Positions 24,661 to 34,548 are shown, counted from the first letter of the stretch. The stretch: 64,000 bases of DNA from Streptomyces sp. CG1 (GCF_041080625.1 NZ_CP163518.1:5456001-5520000); one strand, 5' to 3'. Notes: generated by a model from the letters alone, not told the origin. Program-made: numbers and translations.

Positions 24661-25803
24661 TCAGCCCAGCGGATGCGCGGCCAGCAGATCCCCGAGCCTC
24701 TCCTCGTGTGCCGACGCCGGGCCGAGCGCCAGCTCCAGGTGCTTGGCCCAGGCGTGATACCGGTGCAGCGGACAGTCGGTGTCGGCGCCGAACCCGCCGT
24801 GCAGATGCTGTGCCGTCTGCACCACCCGGCGCACCCCCTCCGCCGCCCAGATCTTCGCCACCGCGACATCCCCGGCAGCGGGCAGTGCCCCCGACGCCCC
24901 CGACGCGATCCGCCAGGCGGCCTGCCAGAGGGTCGCCTCCATGGCGCGCAGATCGATGTACCGGTCCGCGGCCTGCACGGCCACCGCCTGGAACGTCGCG
25001 ATCGGATACCCGAACTGCTCCCGCTTCCCGGTGTACTCGGCGGTCATGTCCAGCACCCGCTCACCCAGCCCGAGCGCCAGCGCGCACGTACCGGTGGCGA
25101 GCAGCGCATGCAGCCACTCCCAGACACCCTCGGCCTCGATGACATCACCCACGTCGATCCGCACGGACGCCAGCCGCAGTTCGGCCAGCCGCTCCCCGCT
25201 GGTGGACACCTGCTCGGCGAGGACCACCCCGTCCCGCTCACACGGCACCAGCGCGAGCACGGTCCGCTCGGCAGCCGTCCCCGCCAGATGTGCCGGTACG
25301 ACGACGAAGTCCGCCTCGTACGCCCACGGCACCGCCGTCTGCACCCCGTCCAGCACCCATTCCGTACCGTCCCGCCTTGCGCCGACGGCCAGTTCGGCCG
25401 GGTCGTGGCCGCTACGGCCGTTCGCCGCGACCGTCAGCACCAGCTCGCCCCGGCCGGCCCGCGCCAGGAGCCGCTGCGTCAACTCCGGCCCGCCATAGGC
25501 CTGTACGGCCGCTGCCGCCGCGCTGTGCTCCAGCAGCGGCACCCGGGCGAGCACCTTGGCCGACTCGCGCAGCACCAGGCACAGCGCGATCGCGTCCAGA
25601 CCGGAACCGCCGTATGCCTCGTCGAGCAGCAGGCTCAGCAGATCCGCCTCGGCCAGCCGGGACCACAGCTCCCGGTCGAAACCCTCGGCCACGGCACCGG
25701 TGGTGAGCGCCGGGCTGGGCACCGCGTCCGGTACCACGCCGGTGAACACCCCGCGCGCCGCCTCGGCCGCCGCCCGCTGCTCCTCGGTGAAGGTGAAGTC
25801 CAC
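24661..25803 (-). CDS. Acyl-CoA dehydrogenase
   Basis: A 380-residue flavin-dependent acyl-CoA dehydrogenase with the usual three-domain plan: an N-terminal helical domain (MDFTFTEEQRAAAEAARGVF), a middle beta domain, and a C-terminal helical domain with RIASGASGALPAAGDVAVAK, HLHGGFGADTDCPLHRYH. The conserved FGxxQ stretch appears as KREQFGYPIATFQAVA. It introduces the alpha-beta double bond into an acyl-CoA. The usual catalytic glutamate region is divergent (FGADTDCPLHRYHAW), as in the steroid side-chain FadE-type subunits, which work as heteromers. A KstR-like operator lies 46-59 bp upstream of the GTG start, supporting a role in steroid or related polycyclic acyl-CoA catabolism (inference). 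Confidence 0.85.
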   Translation of the reverse strand: MDFTFTEEQRAAAEAARGVFTGVVPDAVPSPALTTGAVAEGFDRELWSRLAEADLLSLLLDEAYGGSGLDAIALCLVLRESAKVLARVPLLEHSAAAAAVQAYGGPELTQRLLARAGRGELVLTVAANGRSGHDPAELAVGARRDGTEWVLDGVQTAVPWAYEADFVVVPAHLAGTAAERTVLALVPCERDGVVLAEQVSTSGERLAELRLASVRIDVGDVIEAEGVWEWLHALLATGTCALALGLGERVLDMTAEYTGKREQFGYPIATFQAVAVQAADRYIDLRAMEATLWQAAWRIASGASGALPAAGDVAVAKIWAAEGVRRVVQTAQHLHGGFGADTDCPLHRYHAWAKHLELALGPASAHEERLGDLLAAHPLG

Positions 25804-25832
25804 GGCCTGTCCTTCCGGCGATTCCGGCGATC

Positions 25833-25845
25833 TGACGGTCCGTCA
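25833..25845. promoter_or_regulatory. 13-bp palindrome TGACGGTCCGTCA upstream of the acyl-CoA dehydrogenase
   Basis: A perfect inverted repeat (TGACGG-T-CCGTCA) 30 bp before the start codon. Such elements are typical TetR-family binding sites in acyl-CoA metabolism genes. The cognate regulator is not identifiable here. Confidence 0.5.
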
Positions 25846-25848
25846 AGA

Positions 25849-25862
25849 TAGAACAGGTTCTA
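25849..25862. promoter_or_regulatory. KstR-like operator TAGAACAGGTTCTA
   Basis: It matches the published KstR consensus TNNAACNNGTTNNA at every fixed position (consensus recalled from mycobacteria). It lies just upstream of the acyl-CoA dehydrogenase and only 3 bp from a second palindrome. Confidence 0.6.
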
Positions 25863-25906
25863 GGAGAAGGGAATGGTCCGGAACCAAGCCCCAGCGTTCC
25901 TGGGGG

Positions 25907-25958
25907 CCTCCCCCTCCCCTCCCCTCCCTCTCCCCCTCCCCACCCCCACCCTTCCCCA
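25907..25958. repeat. Polypyrimidine (C/T) tract
   Basis: About 50 bp consist almost only of C and T, broken by single A residues (CCTCCCCCTCCCCTCCCC and onward). It lies between paaE and the acyl-CoA dehydrogenase promoter. Low complexity; it could form triplex DNA. Confidence 0.7.
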
Positions 25959-25982
25959 CGCCGAGTCGCCCCCTTGCAGCCC

Positions 25983-27047
25983 TCAGCGGTCGAAGTCCAG
26001 CTCCACCCGTTCCGTCAGCGGGTGCGACTGACAGGCCAGTACATAGCCGGCTTCCGTTTCCTCCGTTTCCAGGGCGAAGTTGCGGTCCATGCGGACCTCG
26101 CCGGAGACCAGGAACGCGCGACAGGTCCCGCAGACTCCGCCCTTGCAGGCGTAGGGCGCGTCGGGGCGGTTGCGCAGGACCGTCTCCAGCAGGGACTCGC
26201 CCTCCTGGACCGGCCAGGTGCCGCCGCGTCCGTCGAGCCGGGCGGTGACCGTGCTGTGCTCGGGGGTCCGGACGCCGGTGGCCGGTGACGAGCCCGCGTC
26301 CACATGGAAGATCTCCTGGTGGATGCGGGAGCGGTCCACGGCCAACTCGCGCAGCGCCTGCTCCGCGCCCCGCACCAGCCCGTACGGCCCGCACAGGAAC
26401 CAGCCCGCGACCCGGTCGACCGGCAGCAGCGCGGGCAGCAGCCCGCTGAGCCGCTCGCGGTCGAGCCGGCCGGACGGCAGGCCCGCTTGCTGCTCCTCGC
26501 GGGAGAGCACGGTCACCAGCTGAAACCGCTCGGGGTAGCGGTCCTTCAGGTCGGCGACCTCCTCCAGGAACATTGTGGAGGCCGCCGTGCGGTCACTGCG
26601 TATCAGGCAGAACCGGGCCGCCTGCTCGCGCGCGAGCAGCGTGGAGACGATGGACAGCACCGGGGTGATGCCGCTGCCGCCGACGACCGCCGCGTACAGC
26701 CCCGGTGCCGGTTCCAGGGTGAAGCGGCCGGCCGGGGTCATCACCTCCAGCACGTCACCGACGTTGATCTCCTTCAGTGCGTAGGCGGAGAAGGCTCCGC
26801 CCTCCACCAGGCGCACACCCACCCGCAGGGTGTCCGGACCCGCGGCGGCCGGGTCGGGCGCGGGGGAGCAGATCGAGTAGGTGCGCCGTATCTCGGTGCC
26901 GTCGACCTGCCGGCGCACCGCGAGGTGCTGACCGGGTGCGTGCCGGTACTCCTCGCGCAGCTCGGGCGGGACGGTGAAGGTGAGGGCGACGGAGTCGTCG
27001 GTGATCCGGTCGACCGCGGCCACCGGGAGCGGGTGGAAGCGCGCCAT
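25983..27047 (-). CDS. paaE: Phenylacetyl-CoA epoxidase reductase subunit PaaE
   Basis: A 354-residue NAD(P)H-dependent reductase that feeds electrons to the PaaAC di-iron monooxygenase forming ring-1,2-epoxyphenylacetyl-CoA. Domain order is FAD-binding (RRTYSICSP, with the RxYS motif), NAD-binding (VVGGSGITPVLSI), and a C-terminal plant-type [2Fe-2S] ferredoxin domain with CKGGVCGTCRAFLVSG and a last cysteine in LACQSHP. It is the last gene of paaABCDE. The ATG at 27047 overlaps the paaD stop (TGATG). The operon is controlled from a promoter with a PaaR-type box upstream of paaA. Confidence 0.95.
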   Translation of the reverse strand: MARFHPLPVAAVDRITDDSVALTFTVPPELREEYRHAPGQHLAVRRQVDGTEIRRTYSICSPAPDPAAAGPDTLRVGVRLVEGGAFSAYALKEINVGDVLEVMTPAGRFTLEPAPGLYAAVVGGSGITPVLSIVSTLLAREQAARFCLIRSDRTAASTMFLEEVADLKDRYPERFQLVTVLSREEQQAGLPSGRLDRERLSGLLPALLPVDRVAGWFLCGPYGLVRGAEQALRELAVDRSRIHQEIFHVDAGSSPATGVRTPEHSTVTARLDGRGGTWPVQEGESLLETVLRNRPDAPYACKGGVCGTCRAFLVSGEVRMDRNFALETEETEAGYVLACQSHPLTERVELDFDR

Positions 27048-27574
27048 CACAACTCCTTGAAGTGGTCGAACGGTTCACGGCAGGCCAGGCAGCGGCGCAG
27101 CGCCTTGCACGCGGTGGAGGAGAACCTGCTCAGCAACTCGGTGTCGGCGGAGCCGCAGTGCGGGCAGCGGATGGCTTCGGTGCCCGTCGCGTTCGTGCGC
27201 GTCGGGCCGAGGGCCAGCGGAACCGGGCCGGAGGCGTCGCGCACGCGCGGGGGGGTGATGCCGAACTCCTGGAGTTTTTGTCGCCCTTCGGGGCTGATGT
27301 CGTCGGTCGTCCAGGCGGGGGAGAGCACCGTGCGGACCGTGACCTCACGCATGCCGTGGGCGCGCAGCACCCGTTCGATGTCCATGCTCATCGCCTCGAT
27401 GGCGGGGCAGCCGGTGTAGGTGGGGGTCAGGTCGACCTCGACCGCGTCGCCGCTGTGGACGTGCACCGCGCGCACCACGCCCAGCTCCTGGAGCGTGAGC
27501 ACCGGCAGTTCGGGGTCGGGCACCGAGCCGGCCAGCTCCAGCAGCTCCGCCTCCAGGGCGGTGGCGGTCACCAT
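27047..27574 (-). CDS. paaD: Phenylacetate epoxidase assembly protein PaaD (DUF59/MIP18)
   Basis: A 175-residue PaaD. It combines an N-terminal MIP18/DUF59 domain (GSVPDPELPVLTLQELGVVR and DLTPTYTGCPAIEAM, with the conserved cysteine) and a C-terminal zinc-ribbon-like segment with CPHCGSADTELLSRF, then CKALRRCLACREPF. It is needed for maturation of the PaaE iron-sulfur centre or the PaaABC complex (family knowledge). It overlaps both neighbours: its start lies within the paaC stop region, and its TGA overlaps the paaE ATG. Confidence 0.95.
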   Translation of the reverse strand: MVTATALEAELLELAGSVPDPELPVLTLQELGVVRAVHVHSGDAVEVDLTPTYTGCPAIEAMSMDIERVLRAHGMREVTVRTVLSPAWTTDDISPEGRQKLQEFGITPPRVRDASGPVPLALGPTRTNATGTEAIRCPHCGSADTELLSRFSSTACKALRRCLACREPFDHFKEL

Positions 27575-28299
27575 GACGCCCCCGGGTGGCTGCGGTGCAG
27601 ATGCTGCATCTCGGCGAGCATCCGCCCGAACGGCTCGGTGTGCAGGCCCTGTCGGCCGGCGCCGGCCGACCAGGCGCCGGTGCGCGAACCCTCGGGGAGG
27701 GGCAGCGTGGCACGCTCGAGGACGTCTTCGATGGACTCCTGCCAGCGCTGGTCCAGGCCGGCCCAGTCGGCGTCCAGGCCCTCGATCGGCTGGAACATTT
27801 CACCGGTGAACTTCCACAGGGCCGCGCTGGCGTGGCGCATCCGCTCGTGGCTGGTTTCCGTGCCGTCGCCGAGGCGGAGGGTCCACTGCTCGGCGTGGTC
27901 GCGGTGGTAGGCGACCTCCTTGACCGCCTTCGCGGCGAGGGGCGCGAACGGGCCGTCGCCGGCGGCCAGTTCGGCGTAGAGGAGCTGTTGGTAGGTGGAG
28001 AAGTACAGCTGGCGGGCGATCGTGTGGGCGAAGTCGCTGTTCGGCTGCTCGACCAGCTGGAGGTTGCGGAAGGCCCGCTCCTCGCGCAGGTAGGCCAGTT
28101 CGTCCTCGTCGCCGGCCAGGGACAGCAGGACGCGTGCCTGGCCGAGCAGATCGAGGGCGATGTTGGCGAGGGCGACCTCCTCCTCCAGGACGGGGGCGTG
28201 CCCGGCCCACTCCCCCAGCCGGTGGGAGAGCACCAGGGCGTCGTCGCCGAGGGCGAGCGCGGCGGTCACCGGGACGGTGGCGGGGCCGGTGGCGGTCAC
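27568..28299 (-). CDS. paaC: Phenylacetyl-CoA epoxidase structural subunit PaaC
   Basis: A 243-residue ferritin-like subunit that pairs with PaaA but lacks a working di-iron site. Recognised from LGDDALVLSHRLGEWAGHAP near the start, EEEVALANIALDLLGQAR, and KEVAYHRDHAEQWTLRLGDG. I chose the GTG at 28299, which overlaps the paaB stop (GTGA). The length matches PaaC proteins (about 240-250). It forms the PaaAC heterodimer core of the epoxidase. Confidence 0.95.
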   Translation of the reverse strand: MTATGPATVPVTAALALGDDALVLSHRLGEWAGHAPVLEEEVALANIALDLLGQARVLLSLAGDEDELAYLREERAFRNLQLVEQPNSDFAHTIARQLYFSTYQQLLYAELAAGDGPFAPLAAKAVKEVAYHRDHAEQWTLRLGDGTETSHERMRHASAALWKFTGEMFQPIEGLDADWAGLDQRWQESIEDVLERATLPLPEGSRTGAWSAGAGRQGLHTEPFGRMLAEMQHLHRSHPGASW

Positions 28300-28579
28300 A
28301 GGTGCTTCACCCCTTCCGGGATCTCGTAGAAGGTCGGGTGCCGGTAGGGCTTGTCGGCGGCCGGTTCGAAGAACGGGTCCTTCTCGTCCGGCGAGGACGC
28401 GGTGATCGCGGCGGCCGGGACGACCCAGATCGACACGCCCTCGCCGCGGCGCGTGTACAGATCGCGGGCGTTGCGCAGGGCCAGCTCCGCGTCGGGGGCG
28501 TGCAGGCTGCCGGCGTGGGTGTGGGAGAGGCCGCGCCGGGAGCGCACGAAGACCTCCCACAGGGGCCAGTCGGTGGTGC

Positions 28580-28583
<4 letters not shown>
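28296..28583 (-). CDS. paaB: Phenylacetyl-CoA epoxidase subunit PaaB
   Basis: A 95-residue PaaB, recognised from [20 protein letters not shown], then [19 protein letters not shown] and a VSIWVVPA strand. It bridges the PaaAC heterodimers (family knowledge). It is the second gene of paaABCDE, overlapping paaA by 4 bp (ATGA) and paaC by 4 bp. Its length is typical. Confidence 0.95.
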
Positions 28584-29617
<1,034 letters not shown>

Positions 29618-29972
29618 GCGGTCCCCCTGACCTCGGGCTCTTGGGTGAATCTGTCCCGACCGATCGTTCGGTCCGTGCGCATCAATGGTGTGCCGGGGCG
29701 CCGTGGGGTGTCAACCGCTGTGGAAAACTCCGGCGGGCAGCCTGTGGACAACGTGCGGGAGGGCGGGCGCGGCCGGTGCCGGCGCCGTACCGCGTGGCGA
29801 GGACCACGGCCCTCGCCCGCACCCGGGGCTGCGCCCGGCGGCCAGGGCTGAGTACCGTTCCGTGGAACGCCGAGAAGTGGCGTGCGTGCATCATGAGGCG
29901 CTCGTGGTGGCGCCACAGCACCGAGCTGGACACCTAGCCGAATGACCGAGCCGAAACGGGGGACGGGGCGGA
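29618..29972. promoter_or_regulatory. paaA / DUF5819 divergent intergenic region
   Basis: This 355-bp gap contains the PaaR-type box at 29659-29672 and two CTGTGGANAAC motifs: CTGTGGAAAAC at 29718-29728 and CTGTGGACAAC at 29742-29752. The second contains TTGTCCACA on the minus strand, a DnaA-box sequence. The remaining part, about 29,760-29,940, shows nothing recognisable. Confidence 0.6.
29659..29672. promoter_or_regulatory. PaaR-type operator 1 (paaA promoter)
   Basis: ACCGATCGTTCGGT fits ACCGNNCGNNCGGT, the core I recall for PaaR in Corynebacterium. Read on the minus strand it matches operator 2 over 21 bases. It lies 42-55 bp upstream of paaA. Confidence 0.75.
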
Positions 29973-30881
29973 ATGGACGCGTACGACGAGGACTCGGGGG
30001 CCCGGCCCGGCCCCGACGGGTCGGCCGGGACGCGTCTCCCGGAGATTCCCCCGGCACGCTTGGACTCCCTGACGGGGGCCGAGGCCGCAGGCGCTGCGGA
30101 CTCCGGCGGCGCGGATGACGGAGGTGGGGATTTCGGCGGCGAGGGCAGCAGCCCCCGGTCGAAGACGACGGCCGAGCCCGCCACCCCGGTGGCGTCGCCC
30201 GAGCCCGGCGCCCCGCTGCCGCCCGGCATGCCCCGTACCGGCGTGGCCGCCCTCTCGCCCCGCTACCAGGTCGTCGCGGCGCTGGCGCTCGCAGTGGTCG
30301 GTGTCGCCGCCTGTGTGCATCTGCTGATGGTGTTCCTCAGCCTCGCCCCCGCGAACACGGTGACCAAGCAGCACGGCAAGGCCGTCGAGGAGTGGGTGTA
30401 CCCGGAGTTCGAGCAGAACTGGAAGCTGTTCGCGCCGAACCCGCTGCAGCAGAACATCGCCGTCCAGGTGCGTGCCGTGGTGCGGGCGAAGGACGGCGGA
30501 CTGCGCACCACCGGGTGGACCGACCTCTCCGCCCAGGACGGTGCCGCGATCGACGGCAACCTGGTGCCGAGCCACACCCAGCAGAACGAGCTGCGCCGCG
30601 CCTGGGACTTCTTCACCGCCACGCACAGCACGGACAACCGCTCCCTGGGCATGCGCGGCTCCCTGTCCGAGCAGTACCTGCGCCGGATCGTGGTGATGCG
30701 GCTGTACCGGACCTATCCGGCCGACCGGGAGGGCGTCATCCAGCGCGTGCAGATCCGTTCCAGCACCACCAATGTGCAGCCGCCCGAGTGGAGCCGTGAG
30801 CGTGTGCCCGACAAGCCCGTCTACCGCGTGCTGCCCTGGTGGACCGTGACGGCCGGCGAGGCAGCGGGAGGTGTGCGGTGA
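29973..30881 (+). CDS. DUF5819 family membrane-anchored protein
   Basis: A 302-residue protein. The first 95 residues are Gly/Ala/Pro-rich and probably disordered. One transmembrane segment follows (VVAALALAVVGVAACVHLLMV, about 104-124), then an extracytoplasmic domain starting FEQNWKLFAPNPLQQNI, the signature of DUF5819. The function is unknown. It overlaps the HTTM-domain gene downstream by 4 bp (GTGA), and I recall the two as frequent partners, so they probably form a membrane complex. An in-frame ATG at 29942 is not preceded by a better site. Confidence 0.85.
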   Translation: MDAYDEDSGARPGPDGSAGTRLPEIPPARLDSLTGAEAAGAADSGGADDGGGDFGGEGSSPRSKTTAEPATPVASPEPGAPLPPGMPRTGVAALSPRYQVVAALALAVVGVAACVHLLMVFLSLAPANTVTKQHGKAVEEWVYPEFEQNWKLFAPNPLQQNIAVQVRAVVRAKDGGLRTTGWTDLSAQDGAAIDGNLVPSHTQQNELRRAWDFFTATHSTDNRSLGMRGSLSEQYLRRIVVMRLYRTYPADREGVIQRVQIRSSTTNVQPPEWSRERVPDKPVYRVLPWWTVTAGEAAGGVR

Positions 30882-32086
30882 ACAGGTTCTCCCTGATCCT
30901 CTCGCGCGGCATCGCCCGGGCCACCGGCGCGGCTCTCGGGCCGTATCAGAGCGCCGTGATCCGCATCGGTTTCGCCGGGACCTGGCTGCTGTTCCTGCTG
31001 CGAGAGTTCCCCCACCGCCAGGAGCTGTACGGCCCGGCCGGACCGTGGGGCTGGAACCTCGCCAAGGAGCTGACCGCCGACAACCACGCCTTCACGGCTC
31101 TGCTGTGGTCCGACGGGCAGACGTGGTTCGAGTGCTTCTACCTGCTGGCGATCGCCGCCGGCGCGGCGCTGCTGCTCGGCTGGCGCACCCGGACCGCGTC
31201 CGTGCTGTTCATGCTGGGGGTGCTGTCGCTGCAGAACCGCAGCGTCTTCGTGGGCGACGGCGGCGACAACGTGCTGCACCTGATGTCCTTCTACCTCGTG
31301 TTCACGCGGTGCGGACAGGTGTGGTCCCTGGACGCGCGGCGGGCGGCGCGCGCCGAGGCGGCACGCGCGCGTGGGGAGCGGGTTTCCGCCGACCGGGTGG
31401 GACCTGCCCTGTGGGCGGTGTTCGGCCTTGCCCTCGCCATAGCCACGTTCACCGGCCGGTTCGACAACGGCTGGCTGGTCCCCGCGCTGCTGTGGGCCAC
31501 CCTGGTGGCGCTCGGCCTGTGGTGGGCCGTCGGCCGCTGGGCGAAGTCGCCGGAGCCGCGGATCCTGCTGGACGTCATCACCAACATCCTCCACAACGGT
31601 GCCCTGCTGGTGATCATGGCGGAGGCCTGTCTGATCTATGCGACGGCCGGCTGGTACAAGATCCAGGGCTCGCGCTGGCAGGACGGCACCGCCGTCTACT
31701 ACCCGCTCCACCTGGACTACTTCTCGCCCTGGCCCGGTCTCGCGGATCTGATGTCCGCCAGCGGCACGATCATGACGATCGTGGCCTACGGGACGGTCGC
31801 GGTGCAGGTCGCCTTCCCGTTCACCCTGTTCAACCGGCGGGTCAAGAACGTCCTGCTGGTGCTGCTGATGATCGAGCACTCGGTGATCGCGGTCGTGCTG
31901 GGGCTGCCGTTCTTCTCGCTGGCGATGATCACCGCGGACGCGGTCTTCCTGCCGACGTCGTTCCTGCGCCGGCTGGGCGCGCTGGTGGCACGCGCGCGTG
32001 AACGGATGGTCCGGCGCGGCGACCCTGCGGACCCTGAGGTGCCCGCGCCGCGCTTGCCGGAGGAGAGCCCGCAGGGGGCCGCGTAG
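30878..32086 (+). CDS. HTTM-domain (gamma-carboxylase-like) membrane protein
   Basis: A 402-residue polytopic protein with the HTTM (horizontally transferred transmembrane) fold related to vitamin-K-dependent gamma-carboxylase. It has about seven hydrophobic helices, including VIRIGFAGTWLLFLLREF, FYLLAIAAGAALLLGW and a late FFSLAMITADAVFLPT. Conserved polar positions occur in LLWSDGQTWFECFYL and GGDNVLHLM. It lacks the C-terminal carboxylase beta domain, so a true carboxylase role is doubtful. It is coupled to the DUF5819 gene. Acts in the cytoplasmic membrane; substrate unknown. Confidence 0.85.
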   Translation: MNRFSLILSRGIARATGAALGPYQSAVIRIGFAGTWLLFLLREFPHRQELYGPAGPWGWNLAKELTADNHAFTALLWSDGQTWFECFYLLAIAAGAALLLGWRTRTASVLFMLGVLSLQNRSVFVGDGGDNVLHLMSFYLVFTRCGQVWSLDARRAARAEAARARGERVSADRVGPALWAVFGLALAIATFTGRFDNGWLVPALLWATLVALGLWWAVGRWAKSPEPRILLDVITNILHNGALLVIMAEACLIYATAGWYKIQGSRWQDGTAVYYPLHLDYFSPWPGLADLMSASGTIMTIVAYGTVAVQVAFPFTLFNRRVKNVLLVLLMIEHSVIAVVLGLPFFSLAMITADAVFLPTSFLRRLGALVARARERMVRRGDPADPEVPAPRLPEESPQGAA

Positions 32087-32096
32087 GGTGCACGGC

Positions 32097-32846
32097 ATGA
32101 CCGACCCGCTGACCCACTGGCGCGCGCACGCCGAGGGCGCCGTGCTGCTCGACGGCTTCCACGCCCTCAAGCACGCGCTGCGCTTCGGGGCCGAGGTCCC
32201 GGTCGCGGTCACCACCGACCGGGGCGCCGCGCTCGCTCTCGCCGAGGAACTGGCCGGGGACGTACGGGACGCGCTGGACGCGCTGCTCACGCAGGTGTCC
32301 GCGGAGACGTACGCCTCGCTCGTGCCGCGGCCGCACCCGACCGGGGTGGCCGCGCTCGCCGTACGGCCCTCGCGCGCGGCCAACCTGCGTACGCTCGCCC
32401 GTACCCCACGCAGCGCGCCCGTGGTGGTCCTGGACAACCCCCGCAATCTGGGCAACGCCGGTGCCGTGATCCGGCTGGCCGCCGGCTTCGGGGCGACCGG
32501 CGTGGTCACCACGGGCACGCTCGACCCCTGGCATCCCACGGTGGTGCGCGGCGGCGCCGGCCTGCACTTCGCGACAGCCGTGGAACGCCTCGGCGTCGAC
32601 GAGCTGCCCGCCGGGCCGCTGTTCGCCCTCGACCCGGAGGGCGAGGACATCCGTGGCACCAAGCTGCCCGACGACGCCGTGCTGGCGTTCGGCTCGGAGC
32701 GCAGCGGGCTGTCGCCCGAGCTGCGCGCGCGTGCCGACCATCTGCTGGCCCTGCCGATGCGCCCCCAGGTCTCCAGCTACAACCTCGCCACCAGCGTGGC
32801 GATGACGCTGTACCACTGGAGTGCCACCGGGGGCGCACCCTCCTGA
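32097..32846 (+). CDS. TrmH/SpoU-family RNA 2'-O-methyltransferase
   Basis: A 249-residue SPOUT methyltransferase that uses SAM to 2'-O-methylate rRNA or tRNA. All three SpoU motifs are visible: motif 1 VVLDNPRNLGNAGAVIRLA (about 110-128), motif 2 VLAFGSERSGLS, and motif 3 LPMRPQVSSYNLATSVAM, forming the deep trefoil knot. The N-terminal substrate-binding domain is short. The ATG follows TAGGGT by 7 nt (leaderless). It ends 7 bp before the convergent paaN gene. The target nucleotide cannot be told from sequence. Confidence 0.9.
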   Translation: MTDPLTHWRAHAEGAVLLDGFHALKHALRFGAEVPVAVTTDRGAALALAEELAGDVRDALDALLTQVSAETYASLVPRPHPTGVAALAVRPSRAANLRTLARTPRSAPVVVLDNPRNLGNAGAVIRLAAGFGATGVVTTGTLDPWHPTVVRGGAGLHFATAVERLGVDELPAGPLFALDPEGEDIRGTKLPDDAVLAFGSERSGLSPELRARADHLLALPMRPQVSSYNLATSVAMTLYHWSATGGAPS

Positions 32847-32853
32847 GCAGTCG

Positions 32854-34548
32854 CTACGCCTGCCGGCGGACCTCCACCACCCTGAAGCGGTTGGCCACGA
32901 ACGCGCCGTCGGTGAGGGCCGCGTTCGCCGCCGGGTTGCCGCCCGAGCCGTGGAAGTCGGAGAAGGCGGCGGTCTGGTTCACATACACCCCGCCGGTCAG
33001 GTTGAGCGACAGCTGGGCCGCCTCCTCCAGGCACACCTCCTCGATCGCCTGCTCGACCTCGGGGTCGATCGTGTAGGCGCCGACCGTCATCGCGCCCTTC
33101 TCACGGACCGTGCGGCGCAGCAGCTCCACCGCGTCGGTGGCCGAGTCGACGGCGACGGCGAAGGAGACGGGGCCGAAGCACTCGCTCATGTAGGCGGCCT
33201 GGTCGTCCGGCTTGGCGCCGTCCAGCTTGACGATGACCGGGGTGCGCACGACCGCGCCCGGGAACTCGGGGTTGCTGATCTCCCTTGAGGCGAGGGCGAC
33301 TTCGCCGAGTCCGGCGGCGGCCTCCAGGCGGGCCTTGACGTCCGGGTTGACGATCGCACCGAGCAGGGCGTTCGCGCGCGCGTCGTCGCCGAGGAGACCG
33401 TCGACCGCGCGGGCGAGGTCGGCGGCGACCTCGTCGAAGGTCTTGGGGCCTTCGTCGGTACGGATGCCGTCCCGCGGGATGAGCAGGTTCTGTGGGGTGG
33501 TGCACATCTGGCCGCTGTACAGGGACAGCGAGAACGCCAGGTTCGACAGCATGCCCTTGTAGCTGTCCGTGGAGTGCACGATCACCGTGTTGACGCCGGC
33601 CTTCTCCGTGTAGACCTGCGCCTGGCGGGCGCTGGCCTCCAGCCAGTCGCCGAAGGCCGTCGACCCGGTGTAGTCGATGATCCGGATCTCGGGGCGGGTC
33701 GCGAGGGTCTTGGCGATGCCCTCGCCGGGTCGCTCGGCGGCCAGCGCCACCAGGTTCGGGTCGAAGCCCGTCTCGGCGAGCACCTGGCGCGCGATCTGCA
33801 CGGTGAGGGCGAGGGGCAGCACCGCGCGCGGGTGCGGCTTGACCAGGACCGCGTTGCCGGTCGCCAGCGAGGCGAACAGGCCCGGGTAGCCGTTCCAGGT
33901 CGGGAAGGTGTTGCAGCCGATGACCAGGGCGAGACCGCGCGGGACCGGCGTGAACCGCTTGGTGAGGGCCAGCGGGTCGCGCTTGCCCTGCGGCTTGGTC
34001 CACTCGGCCGACTCGGGCGTGCGGATCTGCTCCGCGTACGCGTACGCCACCGCCTCCAGGCCGCGGTCCTGGGCGTGCGGGCCGCCCGCCTGGAACGCCA
34101 TCATGTACGCCTGCCCACTGGTGTGCATGACCGCGTGCGCGAACTGGTGGGTGCGGTCGCTGATCCGCTTGAGGATCTCCAGGCAGACCATGGCCCGCAG
34201 CTCCGCGCCGGCCTCCCGCCAGGCGCGCTGTCCGGCCTTCATCGCGGGCAGCAGCACGTCGATGTCCACGTGCGGGTAGGTCACGCCCAGCTCGATGCCG
34301 TACGGGGAGACCTCGTCGCCCACCCAGTCGTCGATGCCGGGCTGGTCCGCGAGGTCGAGGCGGTTGCCCAGCAGCGCGTCGAAGGCGGCCTTGCCCGTCG
34401 CCGCGTCCAGGCTGCCGTTCTCGCCGTAGGCCTTCGGGTGCTCGGGATGCGGCGACCAGTACGCGCGCGTGCGGATCGCTTCCAGCGCCTGGTCCAGGGT
34501 GGGCCGGTGCTTCGCGATCAGAGCGTGGGCAGTCAGTTCGGCGGCCAT
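32854..34548 (-). CDS. paaN: Phenylacetic acid degradation protein PaaN (aldehyde dehydrogenase fold)
   Basis: A 564-residue ALDH-superfamily protein. Recognised from the N-terminus ALIAKHRPTLDQALEAIRTR and AYWSPHPEHPKAYG, the coenzyme-binding LVIGCNTFPTWNGYPGLFAS, DYTGSTAFGDWLEAS, and the catalytic-Cys region YSGQMCTTPQNLLIP. In actinobacteria PaaN replaces the dehydrogenase half of PaaZ and oxidises the 3-oxo-5,6-dehydrosuberyl-CoA semialdehyde; it has no MaoC-like hydrolase domain. It is divergent from paaH, with a PaaR-type operator in the 160-bp gap. Confidence 0.92.
   Translation of the reverse strand: MAAELTAHALIAKHRPTLDQALEAIRTRAYWSPHPEHPKAYGENGSLDAATGKAAFDALLGNRLDLADQPGIDDWVGDEVSPYGIELGVTYPHVDIDVLLPAMKAGQRAWREAGAELRAMVCLEILKRISDRTHQFAHAVMHTSGQAYMMAFQAGGPHAQDRGLEAVAYAYAEQIRTPESAEWTKPQGKRDPLALTKRFTPVPRGLALVIGCNTFPTWNGYPGLFASLATGNAVLVKPHPRAVLPLALTVQIARQVLAETGFDPNLVALAAERPGEGIAKTLATRPEIRIIDYTGSTAFGDWLEASARQAQVYTEKAGVNTVIVHSTDSYKGMLSNLAFSLSLYSGQMCTTPQNLLIPRDGIRTDEGPKTFDEVAADLARAVDGLLGDDARANALLGAIVNPDVKARLEAAAGLGEVALASREISNPEFPGAVVRTPVIVKLDGAKPDDQAAYMSECFGPVSFAVAVDSATDAVELLRRTVREKGAMTVGAYTIDPEVEQAIEEVCLEEAAQLSLNLTGGVYVNQTAAFSDFHGSGGNPAANAALTDGAFVANRFRVVEVRRQA

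Noticed and set aside
29718..29752. DnaA-box-like sequences as a replication origin
   Set aside because: Only two to three boxes occur here, without an AT-rich region or dnaA/dnaN. Similar motifs recur in two other promoters, so a regulatory motif is likelier.
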